Origin: Candidatus Ruthenibacterium merdavium
GTDB lineage: Bacteria > Bacillota > Clostridia > Oscillospirales > Ruminococcaceae
Assembly: GCA_019119935.1 (NCBI GenBank)
Contig: DWWA01000008.1
Span: 38,964 to 102,963, forward strand
Length of the DNA: 64,000 nucleotides
Reading direction: 5' to 3'
The stretch's first letter is position 1. Each line of letters begins with the position of its first letter. The notes beneath the pieces are model-generated. The model worked only from the letters and a program-made list of their open reading frames with translations, was not told the origin of the DNA and ran no database searches. This document shows, piece after piece, positions 26,401 through 33,022 of this stretch. The position numbers and the translations under genes were made by a program.

Positions 26401-27128
26401 CAGGCGCACAGCCCGAGATTTTCGTCATCAACAACTTGACGCCCCAGCACGTTGCGGAAAGCGTGGAAATGATGGTGAAGAAAATCGAGCAAAGCCAGAT
26501 GATTTTCCTGCCCGGCGGATTTTCCGGCGGCGACGAGCCGGAAGGAAGCGCAAAGTTTATCACGGCGTTCTTCCGCAACCCGGCGGTCACCGAGGCCGTG
26601 CGCCGCTTGATTCATCAGCGCGACGGCCTGATGCTGGGCATCTGCAACGGCTTCCAGGCGCTCATCAAGTTGGGCCTTGTGCCGTTCGGCGACATCGTGG
26701 ACACCGACGAAACCTGCCCGACGCTGACGTTCAACACCATCGGACGCCACCAGAGCATGCTCGTGAATACACGCATTGCTTCCAATAAATCGCCGTGGCT
26801 GCAATATATGCGCCCGGACGATATTCACACCGTTGCCATCAGCCACGGTGAGGGACGCTTTGTCGCCACACCTGAAACGCTCAAGCGCTTAATCAACAAC
26901 AATCAGGTTGCCACGCAGTATGTCGATTTGGACGGCAAGCCCACCATGGATGTGCGCTTTAACCCGAACGGCAGTGTGCTTGCCATCGAGGGTATTACGA
27001 GCCCCGACGGCCGTATCTTCGGCAAGATGGGCCACTCGGAGCGCAGCGGCGACAACCTTTATAAAAACGTGCCCGGGAACAAAATGCAGGAGCTGTTCCG
27101 CGGCGGTGTAGATTACTTCCGCTTTTAA
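23418..27128 (+). CDS. purL: FGAM synthase, single large polypeptide
   Basis: The 1236-residue enzyme converts FGAR to FGAM with glutamine and ATP. It fuses the PurS-like N terminus, the two AIRS-type synthetase halves (DTYWSDHCRHTTF near residue 213; NETHNHPTEIEPFGGAATCIGG near 313) and a C-terminal class I glutaminase with nucleophile Cys1076 in LGICNGFQAL and PVFPGTNCEYDS at about 975. This matches the large clostridial type of synthase (distinct in detail from the proteobacterial PurL), in contrast to the three-subunit PurSLQ of Bacillus. An AAGAGGGA site precedes the start. Confidence 0.97.
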   Translation: MSVYRIYVEKKPEYAVEAKGLLHEIQTLLGVQSVTGLRILNRYDVEGVTESVFLDSVNTVFSEPQLDLTHATIPEGDVVFATEFLPGQFDQRAASAAECIQLASGGERPTVAYARVYLLSGTPTAAEVTEIEKYVINPVEARKALLEAKQTLAVEYTVPTEVVTLKGFCELSPAALRELISGLGLAMDEGDIAFCQEYFRAEQRDPTITEIRMIDTYWSDHCRHTTFGTILDNVNISDPVIKASYENYLKLRADVHAGKYKPMCLMDLGTIGGKYLKKEGILQNLDESDEINACSVRITVDNDGVNEPWLLLFKNETHNHPTEIEPFGGAATCIGGAIRDPLANRGYVYQAMRVTGAGDPLKPVKETIPGKLPQRKLVTTAAAGYSSYGNQIGLATGQVDEWYHPGYVAKRMEIGAVVGAVPEENVRREEPQPGDVVILLGGRTGRDGCGGATGSSKAHKTESLETCGAEVQKGNAPIERKLQRLFRTKEATLLIKRCNDFGAGGVSVAIGELADGLEIDLNAVPKKYEGLDGTELAISESQERMAVVVAADEAERFISLANAENLEATVVAIITESPRLVMRWNDKVICNISREFLNSNGAKKHATAMVTKAVVGQPRRKGESFAQRFENLMSELNVCSKKGLSERFDSTIGAGTVLMPFGGKTQMTPAQAMVAKLPVPHGETKTCSAMAWGFNPFISEQSPYHGAYLAVVESVAKLVATGLEADHAYLTFQEYFERLGNDPMRWGKPLSALLGALDAQIGLGVAAIGGKDSMSGSFENLHVPPTLVSFAVAAGNTDDIISNEFKSAGSKLVWLRPEYEEDGVRPKAESQKALYEQVTALIREGKVLSAYTPGYGGVAEALFKMGLGNRIGVALDADIDREELLRYAYGSFVLELADEMCVGVRLGNTTSRYVFASGGEEIDLESVREKYESKLESVLPYYSIEQGDGEEVEPITFAAERRYQSSTKSAVPRVLIPVFPGTNCEYDSARAMERAGAQPEIFVINNLTPQHVAESVEMMVKKIEQSQMIFLPGGFSGGDEPEGSAKFITAFFRNPAVTEAVRRLIHQRDGLMLGICNGFQALIKLGLVPFGDIVDTDETCPTLTFNTIGRHQSMLVNTRIASNKSPWLQYMRPDDIHTVAISHGEGRFVATPETLKRLINNNQVATQYVDLDGKPTMDVRFNPNGSVLAIEGITSPDGRIFGKMGHSERSGDNLYKNVPGNKMQELFRGGVDYFRF

Positions 27129-27158
27129 GGCAAGAGCCTGAACCTCAATCAAACAGGA

Positions 27159-27188
27159 AGCGCCGCGCCGCAAATGCGCCGCGGCGCT
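27159..27188. repeat. GC-rich hairpin between purL and purB
   Basis: AGCGCCGCG pairs with CGCGGCGCT across a 12-base loop, with no T tract. A processing or stability hairpin within the operon mRNA is likely; it is not a convincing terminator. Confidence 0.5.
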
Positions 27189-27204
27189 CAGAAAGGATTG
27201 CACT

Positions 27205-28638
27205 ATGAGTCACGACCGTTATATCAGCCCGTTTGAAACGCGCTATGCCTCCAAGGAAATGCAGTATATTTTTTCCGAGGACAATAAGTTCAAAACATGG
27301 CGCCGCCTGTGGATTGCGCTGGCAAAGGCCGAAAAGGCACAGGGCTTGAATATCACCCAAGAGCAGATTGACGAGCTGGAAAAATATAAGGACGACATCA
27401 ACTATGATGTGGCGGTTGCGCGTGAAAAAGAGTGCCGCCACGATGTCATGAGCCACGTTTACGCCTACGGTGTCCAGTGCCCCGGCGCAAAGGGCATTAT
27501 CCACCTCGGCGCAACCAGCTGTTATGTGGGCGACAACACCGATATTTTGGTGATGAAAGAGGCGCTGGAAGTGGTGCGCCGCAAGCTTTTGAACGTCATG
27601 GCACTTCTGGCAAAGTTTGCGCGCGAATATAAAGATATGCCCGCCTTGGCTTACACCCACTTGCAGCCCGCCCAGCTGACGACCGTCGGCAAGCGTGCGA
27701 CGCTGTGGCTGCATGAGCTGTACCTCGATTATGAAGAGCTGTGCCGCCGTATGGAGAGCCTTGCACTGCTCGGCTCCAAAGGCACCACCGGCACACAGGC
27801 CAGCTTTGTGGAGCTGTTCGAGGGCGACGGCGCAAAAATCAAAGCGGTGGAACAGGCAATTGCCGAGGAAATGGGCCTGCCGCGCGTGGTTCCCGTTTCG
27901 GGTCAGACATATTCCCGCAAGGTGGATTACAACGTGCTGTCTACGCTGTCCGGCATTGCGCAGAGCGCGATGAAGTTCGGCAACGATTTGCGCTTGCTGG
28001 CAAACTTCAAAGAGATGGAAGAGCCGTTCGAGAAAAACCAGATCGGTTCCTCTGCCATGCCTTATAAGCGCAACCCGATGCGCTGTGAGCGCATCTGCGC
28101 ACTGGCACGCTATGTGATGGTGGATGTGCTGAACCCTGCCTTCACCGCCGGAACGCAGTGGTTTGAGCGTACATTGGACGACTCCGCCAATAAGCGCGTG
28201 GCAGTGGCCGAGGCATTCTTGGCAACAGACGCGATTTTGAACATTCTTATCAATGTGTGCGACGGCCTTGTGGTGTACCCGAAGGTTGTCCGCGCGCGCA
28301 TCATGGCAGAGCTGCCGTTTATGGCGAGCGAAAACATCATGATGAGCGCGGTGAAAAAGGGCGGCGACCGTCAGGAGCTGCACGAGAAAATCCGCGTATA
28401 TGCCCAGCAGGCGGCAAAAGTCGTCAAGGAAGAGGGCGGCAAAAACGACCTGATTGAGCGTATCTGCGCGGATGAGTCTTTCGGTCTGAACGCTGAGGAA
28501 ATCGAGGCCATTCTGCGCCCTGAGGACTTTACGGGCCGCAGCGCCGAGCAGGTGGAGGAATTCCTCACCGACATTATCGAGCCGATTTTGAAGGAAAACG
28601 AGAAGCTTCTCGGTGAAAAAGCCGAACTGAGCGTATAA
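27205..28638 (+). CDS. purB: Adenylosuccinate lyase
   Basis: The 477-residue member of the fumarase/aspartase superfamily splits SAICAR and adenylosuccinate. Signature segments are HLGATSCYVGDNTD (about residue 94), TYLHTQPAQ-type TYTHLQPAQLTTVGKR replaced here by AYTHLQPAQLTTVGKR (about 149), and GSSAMPYKRNPMRCE (about 277-291) with the catalytic serine loop. It is the last gene of the purine operon, and a strong terminator follows. Confidence 0.97.
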   Translation: MSHDRYISPFETRYASKEMQYIFSEDNKFKTWRRLWIALAKAEKAQGLNITQEQIDELEKYKDDINYDVAVAREKECRHDVMSHVYAYGVQCPGAKGIIHLGATSCYVGDNTDILVMKEALEVVRRKLLNVMALLAKFAREYKDMPALAYTHLQPAQLTTVGKRATLWLHELYLDYEELCRRMESLALLGSKGTTGTQASFVELFEGDGAKIKAVEQAIAEEMGLPRVVPVSGQTYSRKVDYNVLSTLSGIAQSAMKFGNDLRLLANFKEMEEPFEKNQIGSSAMPYKRNPMRCERICALARYVMVDVLNPAFTAGTQWFERTLDDSANKRVAVAEAFLATDAILNILINVCDGLVVYPKVVRARIMAELPFMASENIMMSAVKKGGDRQELHEKIRVYAQQAAKVVKEEGGKNDLIERICADESFGLNAEEIEAILRPEDFTGRSAEQVEEFLTDIIEPILKENEKLLGEKAELSV

Positions 28639-28648
28639 TCAGACAAGA

Positions 28649-28678
28649 AAAACCGAGGGCGGCGTGCCCTCGGTTTTG
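28649..28678 (+). terminator. Terminator of the purine operon
   Basis: AAAACCGAGGGC pairs with GCCCTCGGTTTT around GGCGT, 12 base pairs, 10 bases after the purB stop. Confidence 0.9.
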
Positions 28679-28713
28679 CATGATGAAACGGCTTTTATTA
28701 CGGGAGGAAGGAA

Positions 28714-29988
28714 ATGAAGCGCTTAAAAGTTTTATGCAGTTTATGCCTGTGCGCGTTAGTCGCTTTTTCCGGGTGCGCGCAAAGCACGGGCCAAACAGAT
28801 AGTTCACAAGCAGGATCTGCGGGTGAAGCGCAAACACATGAGTCGGCTGCTGATACCGCCGCCTTGCGGATGCTGACACCGCCGGACGGTGTATATGTTA
28901 CCACGGGCATGGGAACACAAGAGGGGTATTATTTGCTGGAAGCACAGCAAGGCGGGGGGCAGAACATGAAGTATATTGATTTTGCCACGGCGAAGCTGAT
29001 TTATCTTTCCAATGACCCATCGGCACTGCACACCAACGAGGCGGACACAAGCTGGATGGAACAATCCGCAGCTTTTCTGTTTGTCTTAAACGAAAAGCTA
29101 TACTGCACGGCAACAGATTTCAGCGGCGCGACTGTGATTTTTGAAATGTCGCCCACGGGGAACGACCGCAGGCAGGTGCTCAAACTGCCCGGCAATTTAT
29201 CGATGAAGAAGGGGCTTGCCACGGACGGCGTGAACTTATATACTACCCTGGACGCGGTAAACGAGCAAATGCAGCTGACAAGCGCGCTGTACTGTCTGTC
29301 GCCCGAAACGGGTGAAGTGACGCTGCTGCAAGAGTTAGGTGAGGCTGATTTGCTGTACGGCGCGGACGGAAACTGCCTGTATTTCAAATGTACGGATGTG
29401 TTGGACGGGCAAGATGGACTGAAGGCTGAAAGCACGCTCAAAGCGTACTCCCTGCAAAATAAAAGCCTCGAAACCATCTTTTCCTGGCCCGAAGGCAGTA
29501 ACTGCGGCGCAATCCGAAACGGATGTTTTTACTATTTCACCTATGAGGATGGCACGCTGTATGCCCTGAATTTAACAACAAAAGAAACGGTGACCCTTGC
29601 GCAAGACTTGCCAAACACCGGTTCCATGGACGGTATTTATTTTGATGATATCCGCGACAACCATTTTCTGTATTGGCTGGTGCGGCCGTCCGATGAGCCG
29701 GAAAAAAGAGAGTGTGAAACCTACGGTGTAGATTTAGAGAGCGGTGCGTGTTCACAAGTCACGCTGCACGGCGGCTTTGAAACAGGAGAGTATCTGCCCA
29801 TTGTGTGGGAAACGGACAATGAATTTTTGGTGCAGTACAGCAGAGAGCCGCAGAAGGTGATGCTCACCGCGCCGGACGGCAGCCAATATGAATCCGAAAC
29901 ATCAGTCGTTCAATATGCGCTGATAGCAAAGGCTGATTTTTGGCAGGATAAGCCGAACTATCGCTTGGTCGGGCGAATAGATCAATAA
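28714..29988 (+). CDS. Putative beta-propeller-like lipoprotein, function unknown
   Basis: The 424-residue protein has a lipoprotein signal (lipobox FSGC, Cys21) and a Ser/Ala/Glu-rich linker, so it should be anchored outside the membrane. The mature part shows repeated short beta units of the type YLLEAQQGG, LYCTATDFSG, NLYTTLDAVN, LYCLSPETGEV, CLYFKCTDV, NGCFYYFTYEDGTLYALNL, which suggests a beta-propeller as in DUF5050-like surface proteins. GGGAGGAAGG precedes the ATG. It lies downstream of the purine terminator; the next gene converges. I cannot name a function. Confidence 0.75.
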   Translation: MKRLKVLCSLCLCALVAFSGCAQSTGQTDSSQAGSAGEAQTHESAADTAALRMLTPPDGVYVTTGMGTQEGYYLLEAQQGGGQNMKYIDFATAKLIYLSNDPSALHTNEADTSWMEQSAAFLFVLNEKLYCTATDFSGATVIFEMSPTGNDRRQVLKLPGNLSMKKGLATDGVNLYTTLDAVNEQMQLTSALYCLSPETGEVTLLQELGEADLLYGADGNCLYFKCTDVLDGQDGLKAESTLKAYSLQNKSLETIFSWPEGSNCGAIRNGCFYYFTYEDGTLYALNLTTKETVTLAQDLPNTGSMDGIYFDDIRDNHFLYWLVRPSDEPEKRECETYGVDLESGACSQVTLHGGFETGEYLPIVWETDNEFLVQYSREPQKVMLTAPDGSQYESETSVVQYALIAKADFWQDKPNYRLVGRIDQ

Positions 29989-30012
29989 GTATTTCCTGTG
30001 GAAAATACAATG

Positions 30013-30690
30013 TCAAAGGTTCTTTTTTTGCAATGCTTTAAGATAATTTTTCTGAAAGCTCCGCTTATTCATGAAAAATTCTTGTTCCGACCGAGAAAGC
30101 TGTGTTTCATTGGCCTTTAGGGCAAGCAATTCCATGGTACAGATTAAATCGGCAATTTGAAAAAGTTTGTATTCGATGGGAGAAACCAAACGGAATTCAA
30201 CATGAAAAAAGAGAGTGTTGAAAACAGAGCTTAATATTTTAGAAAGCTCGATTTGTCCGTTGTCATAATAAACAATAATCTTGTCAAAGCTTTTAAAATA
30301 AGCTTCGTTTTTTCGTAGTTTGGCAGCAATATTTTTTGACAGCTCGGCAGTCATTTTGACACTGTCCATATTGGGACGCTTGTGAATTCCTGCACAAATA
30401 TAATGAATATCTGCTTTTCTTGCAAGGTGAAAAAGACTGTTAAAAAGCTTTTTGCGGGCTTCGCACTGCCAAGAAGTGTAGGGCTTTTCTCTGCGAATCA
30501 GCGGCCCGGTATGAATGGCATGCGGCTCATAACAATCGGCTAAATGGCGGTCATGTTCTTTAATGAGGTGTGAGAGGTCAAGCTGCTGGTCGTGCAGCAC
30601 CATGCTCACAAGATAGAACGGACAGTGTGACTGATAGGGGCCGAAATCTCCAGATTCATCAACGAAAATGCTTAAAATTTTCTTTGCCAC
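30013..30690 (-). CDS. DUF3800 family protein
   Basis: The product is 225 residues from a GTG (VAKKILSIFVDESGDFG) with GAGGAT upstream; the ORF runs 41 codons further, but those cross a terminator hairpin and an operator. DUF3800 proteins carry the N-terminal VDESGDFG motif and a C-terminal QIADLICTM-type motif (about residue 183 here), consistent with an RNase H-like nuclease fold, though no activity is established. Many lie in defence or mobile contexts. Here it stands alone behind an unusual leader. Residue YYDNGQIELSKIL near 150 is also typical. Confidence 0.8.
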   Translation of the reverse strand: MAKKILSIFVDESGDFGPYQSHCPFYLVSMVLHDQQLDLSHLIKEHDRHLADCYEPHAIHTGPLIRREKPYTSWQCEARKKLFNSLFHLARKADIHYICAGIHKRPNMDSVKMTAELSKNIAAKLRKNEAYFKSFDKIIVYYDNGQIELSKILSSVFNTLFFHVEFRLVSPIEYKLFQIADLICTMELLALKANETQLSRSEQEFFMNKRSFQKNYLKALQKKNL

Positions 30691-30739
30691 GGCACATCCT
30701 CGCTCTCGATCAACTTCTTTTTGCAAAAGCAAAACAAAT

Positions 30740-30812
30740 AAAAAAGGCGGGGAATTCCCCGCCGTTCGGTGGACCAGGGCCTTGCGGCCAGCCCGAATCG
30801 TGATAATTATCA
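30740..30812 (-). ncRNA. Structured leader RNA ending in a terminator, ahead of the DUF3800 gene
   Basis: Transcribed on the minus strand from near base 30812, the RNA would form a stem TTCGG/CCGAA enclosing a GGCC-GCAA-GGCC hairpin with a GNRA-type tetraloop (bases 30789-30778). The perfect palindrome GGCGGGGAATTCCCCGCC (30763-30746) and six T residues follow. It is either an attenuated 5' leader or a small RNA whose readthrough expresses the DUF3800 gene 50 bases on. No coding potential with a ribosome binding site was seen. Confidence 0.4.
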
Positions 30813-30817
30813 CGATT
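30796..30817. promoter_or_regulatory. 22-base perfect palindrome, Crp-type operator overlapping a start site
   Basis: The core CGTGATAATTATCACG, extended by AAT/ATT on each side, has GTGA-N6-TCAC, exactly the Crp half-site and spacing. The half-site CGTGATA is identical to that beside the Crp/Fnr gene at 974-988. It overlaps the predicted transcription start of the DUF3800 leader (-10 TATAAT at 30824-30819), a repressing position. Confidence 0.6.
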
Positions 30818-30818
30818 T

Positions 30819-30858
30819 ATTATACCGTAATTGTGCCATAAAAATACCAAAAAGTCAA
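30819..30858 (-). promoter_or_regulatory. Promoter(s) of the DUF3800 leader
   Basis: Two overlapping candidates exist on the minus strand: TTGACT (30858-30853), 17 bases, CACAAT (30835-30830); and a perfect TATAAT (30824-30819) with a poor -35. Confidence 0.55.
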
Positions 30859-30901
30859 CATCAAATTACCTCAAGAGTACTATAAAAGCACTAAAAGTCA
30901 G

Positions 30902-30941
30902 ACCGCCGAAGGCAAAGGGTTACGCTTTTGCCTTCGGCGGT
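30902..30941 (-). terminator. Terminator after the anti-sigma gene
   Basis: ACCGCCGAAGGCAAA pairs with TTTGCCTTCGGCGGT (15 pairs, 10-base loop), 27 bases after the anti-sigma stop on the minus strand. The T tract on the minus strand is moderate; the plus strand also has GTTTCTTT. Confidence 0.7.
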
Positions 30942-30967
30942 GCGTTTCTTTAGGCAGTAAATGCGAT

Positions 30968-32017
30968 TCATTCGGTATTTTCCAACGGAAAAGTAACGCT
31001 CCAGTCGCCTTCGGTGAAAATGCCGTAGCTGAAAAAATCACCGACGACGCGGCAGGAAGAAAGTTCTTCGGGGCTGACCGAAAAAATATATTCTGTATAA
31101 TCGGTGCGCTGTCCGGCAGTTTCTTCAAAAAAGGAAACGCTGTAATCGCAGGAGACTTTCGTTCCGTCCGCCGTTTCGAGCCACAAAAAGGCGTGGCTAT
31201 TGGTTTGCAGCATGTTTTCGGCGGCCATTTGAATATGCAGTTTCCCGTCGGCAAAGCCTGCCCCGGTGAGCGTCATATTTTCCACAGAAGGAATTATTTG
31301 GGGTTCGCCCGGCACTAAGGCGTCGAAAGAATCGGAAAAGTCGGGCAAAAAGGCCGAGGACGAGCCGACGCCGGTAACATAAACCGGGCTTGTGGCGGCA
31401 TCCATCGGAAGGTTCGACAAGGCAAGCGGAACCTCGACGTCAATGCTCTCAGACTCTTGGCTGATGATTTCCTTCGTGGAAAAGGTGATTTTATCGCCCT
31501 GTATGGCATTTCCGTTTGCTTGCGAAATCGTCACCCGCAAAGTGGCTGTTTTGGTGGGTTCATCATAGGAAACAATCTCGCTGTAAGAGGAACAGTCAAA
31601 AGGTGTGTAGATGCTGTAGCTGTCGTTTAAGTCGGTAGTTGCGTCAATGCGGTTGCCTTCGAGGTCTTGCATGGAAAGATAAAATTCGGCAGTATCCCCG
31701 TGAATGTAGGAGGAGAGCACTGTCATTTTAATGCCGTTTGACACAGCGCTTTTTGCAACGGGCCGAAAAAACTGCGCTGTGCCCGGTGAAAAACGGTACA
31801 TGAGCTGATAAAGAGGGTCGATGCTTGCCGCAAGCACCGGGACGGAACAGCAAAAGAACAAGGCAAGTAAAAGTGCGCCGGCGCGTATTTTCCACCGAGG
31901 GGCAAAAACGTGCTTTTTCGGTGCCGGCTGTGCGGTCAGCGTTTCCACCATCCGCCGTTTTGCCTCGGCGGGCATTTGAATGGATGTAACACAAGCTTTT
32001 AACGGGTTTTCACTCAT
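30968..32017 (-). CDS. Anti-sigma factor-like membrane protein (DUF4179-like)
   Basis: The 349-residue protein has a cytoplasmic N terminus of about 45 residues, one transmembrane helix (GALLLALFFCCSVPVLAA, about 47-64) and a large extracellular part with beta-rich segments typical of DUF4179/DUF5643 proteins. It overlaps the ECF sigma gene by eight bases (ATGAGTGA), the normal arrangement for a sigma and its membrane anti-sigma. The N-terminal segment PAEAKRRMVETLTAQP is the probable sigma-binding part. It lacks a recognisable HxxxCxxC zinc motif. With the sigma gene interrupted, its partner may be missing. Confidence 0.75.
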   Translation of the reverse strand: MSENPLKACVTSIQMPAEAKRRMVETLTAQPAPKKHVFAPRWKIRAGALLLALFFCCSVPVLAASIDPLYQLMYRFSPGTAQFFRPVAKSAVSNGIKMTVLSSYIHGDTAEFYLSMQDLEGNRIDATTDLNDSYSIYTPFDCSSYSEIVSYDEPTKTATLRVTISQANGNAIQGDKITFSTKEIISQESESIDVEVPLALSNLPMDAATSPVYVTGVGSSSAFLPDFSDSFDALVPGEPQIIPSVENMTLTGAGFADGKLHIQMAAENMLQTNSHAFLWLETADGTKVSCDYSVSFFEETAGQRTDYTEYIFSVSPEELSSCRVVGDFFSYGIFTEGDWSVTFPLENTE

Positions 32018-32507
32018 AAAGCCATTCCTCCTTTTCCAGTTGTTTTTTGAGTAATTTTCGGCCTTTGAAAAGCCGCATTTTCACGGCAGAAGCCGATTTG
32101 CCGATGATTTTTGCGATTTCGGCGGTTTGATAGCCGTGCACATAATAAAGCACCAGGACAATCCGGATTTTGTCGGGCAGCTCCAGCAGCGTGTCCAGCA
32201 GTCCGTTATCTTCCGGACGGCAGGCATAGGCGTGAATTTCCTCTAAATTCGTTTGCGGATGACGCACAAAAAAGCGCTTCATGTCGCGGCATCGGTTGGC
32301 GGCAACGGTAATGAGCCACGCTTTTTCGTGCTCTGCATTTTCAAAATTCGGTGCTTTTTGCAGATACCGAAGTAAGGTATCCTGTACGGCGTCCTCGGCA
32401 TCACCGGGGTTTTTCAGCATGACAAGGCAGATTTGAAACAGCATATCGCCGTATTACTCCATTACGCTTTCCACATTCCCGGCGCAATGCGCCGCATCAG
32501 TTTTCAT
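32010..32507 (-). pseudogene. ECF sigma factor interrupted by an in-frame ochre codon
   Basis: Reading from ATG 32507, with AAAGGGGGA upstream, gives 17 codons ending ESVME, then TAA at 32456-32454, then in the same frame YGDMLFQICLVMLKNPGDAEDAVQDTLLRYLQ. Family members have a sense codon (often Gln, CAA) at this point, so a C-to-T change is the likely cause. The remainder is a normal ECF sigma: region 2 with DAEDAVQDT and NRCRDMKR, region 4 with LLELPDKIRIVLVLYYVHGYQTAEIAKIIG. Translation could restart at ATG 32444, which would lose the first helix of region 2, but no ribosome binding site is seen there. It may be a pseudogene, a strain polymorphism or a sequence error. Confidence 0.8.
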
Positions 32508-32578
32508 TGGATCAGTCCCCCTTTCACTAAGAACACGCAGAAATCGGCGGTTTGGTCAATTTTTTATTTTTTGCAAAG

Positions 32579-32610
32579 AAAAACGCCCCGTCGCGCGACG
32601 GGGCGTTTTT
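32579..32610. terminator. Terminator, 32-base perfect palindrome
   Basis: AAAAA-CGCCCCGTCGC-GCGACGGGGCG-TTTTT, perfectly symmetrical. It ends the minus-strand transcript of the small membrane protein and possibly shields the sigma operon. Confidence 0.85.
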
Positions 32611-32619
32611 AAAAGGAGT

Positions 32620-32943
32620 TTACTCCTCTTCGTCTTCAAAATCTTCTTCGGAAGGGACGTGCTGGCCGAAATCTTCGCTGAACAGCAGGTGCTCATACTC
32701 ATCGAGCTCTGCCTCGCGGCGGCGCAGATAAAGGAACATGGCACCCAGTGCGCCGGCAATGGCGGACAGGCCTGCGATAATGGCGATAAGAGTTGATTTT
32801 TTCATGACAAGATCCTCCTGTTTGGTTTTGCGGCGGCGTGCGGGCTGCCGGGATTTTTGGGTAGACGCGGGGACACTGCGGGAAGCAATATATATTTGGC
32901 CGGCTGTGGTGAGCAAGCCGGGAAGCGCTTCAATGAAACGCAC
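32620..32943 (-). CDS. Small membrane protein with two possible starts
   Basis: One frame carries two well-placed starts. GTG 32943 has AGGAGG seven bases upstream and gives 107 residues (MRFIEALPGLLTTAG...). ATG 32805 has AGGAGG eight bases upstream and gives 61 residues (MKKSTLIAIIAGLSAIAG...). The shared part has one transmembrane helix (about the first 22 residues of the short form) and a highly acidic tail (SEDFGQHVPSEEDFEDEEE). The 46-residue extension is basic (QKSRQPARRRKTKQ), so the long form would have a positive N-terminal domain. Function unknown; both forms may be made. Confidence 0.6.
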   Translation of the reverse strand: MRFIEALPGLLTTAGQIYIASRSVPASTQKSRQPARRRKTKQEDLVMKKSTLIAIIAGLSAIAGALGAMFLYLRRREAELDEYEHLLFSEDFGQHVPSEEDFEDEEE

Positions 32944-32993
32944 AGGCATCCCTCCTAGCAGTTTTCTGAAACGTCAGAAATAATTGTGATTCT

Positions 32994-33022
32994 ATTATAA
33001 GCGTTTTTTGTGGGAATTACAA
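32994..33022 (-). promoter_or_regulatory. Promoter of the small membrane protein gene
   Basis: On the minus strand TTGTAA (33022-33017) and TATAAT (32999-32994) are 17 bases apart, overlapping the end of mutY. The start near 32987 is about 44 bases before the GTG at 32943, which supports the longer form being translated. Confidence 0.65.

Noticed and set aside
32454..32456. Recoding of TAA as a sense codon in the sigma gene
   Set aside because: Many other genes in the window end in TAA at the expected family length, so no genetic-code change is plausible.
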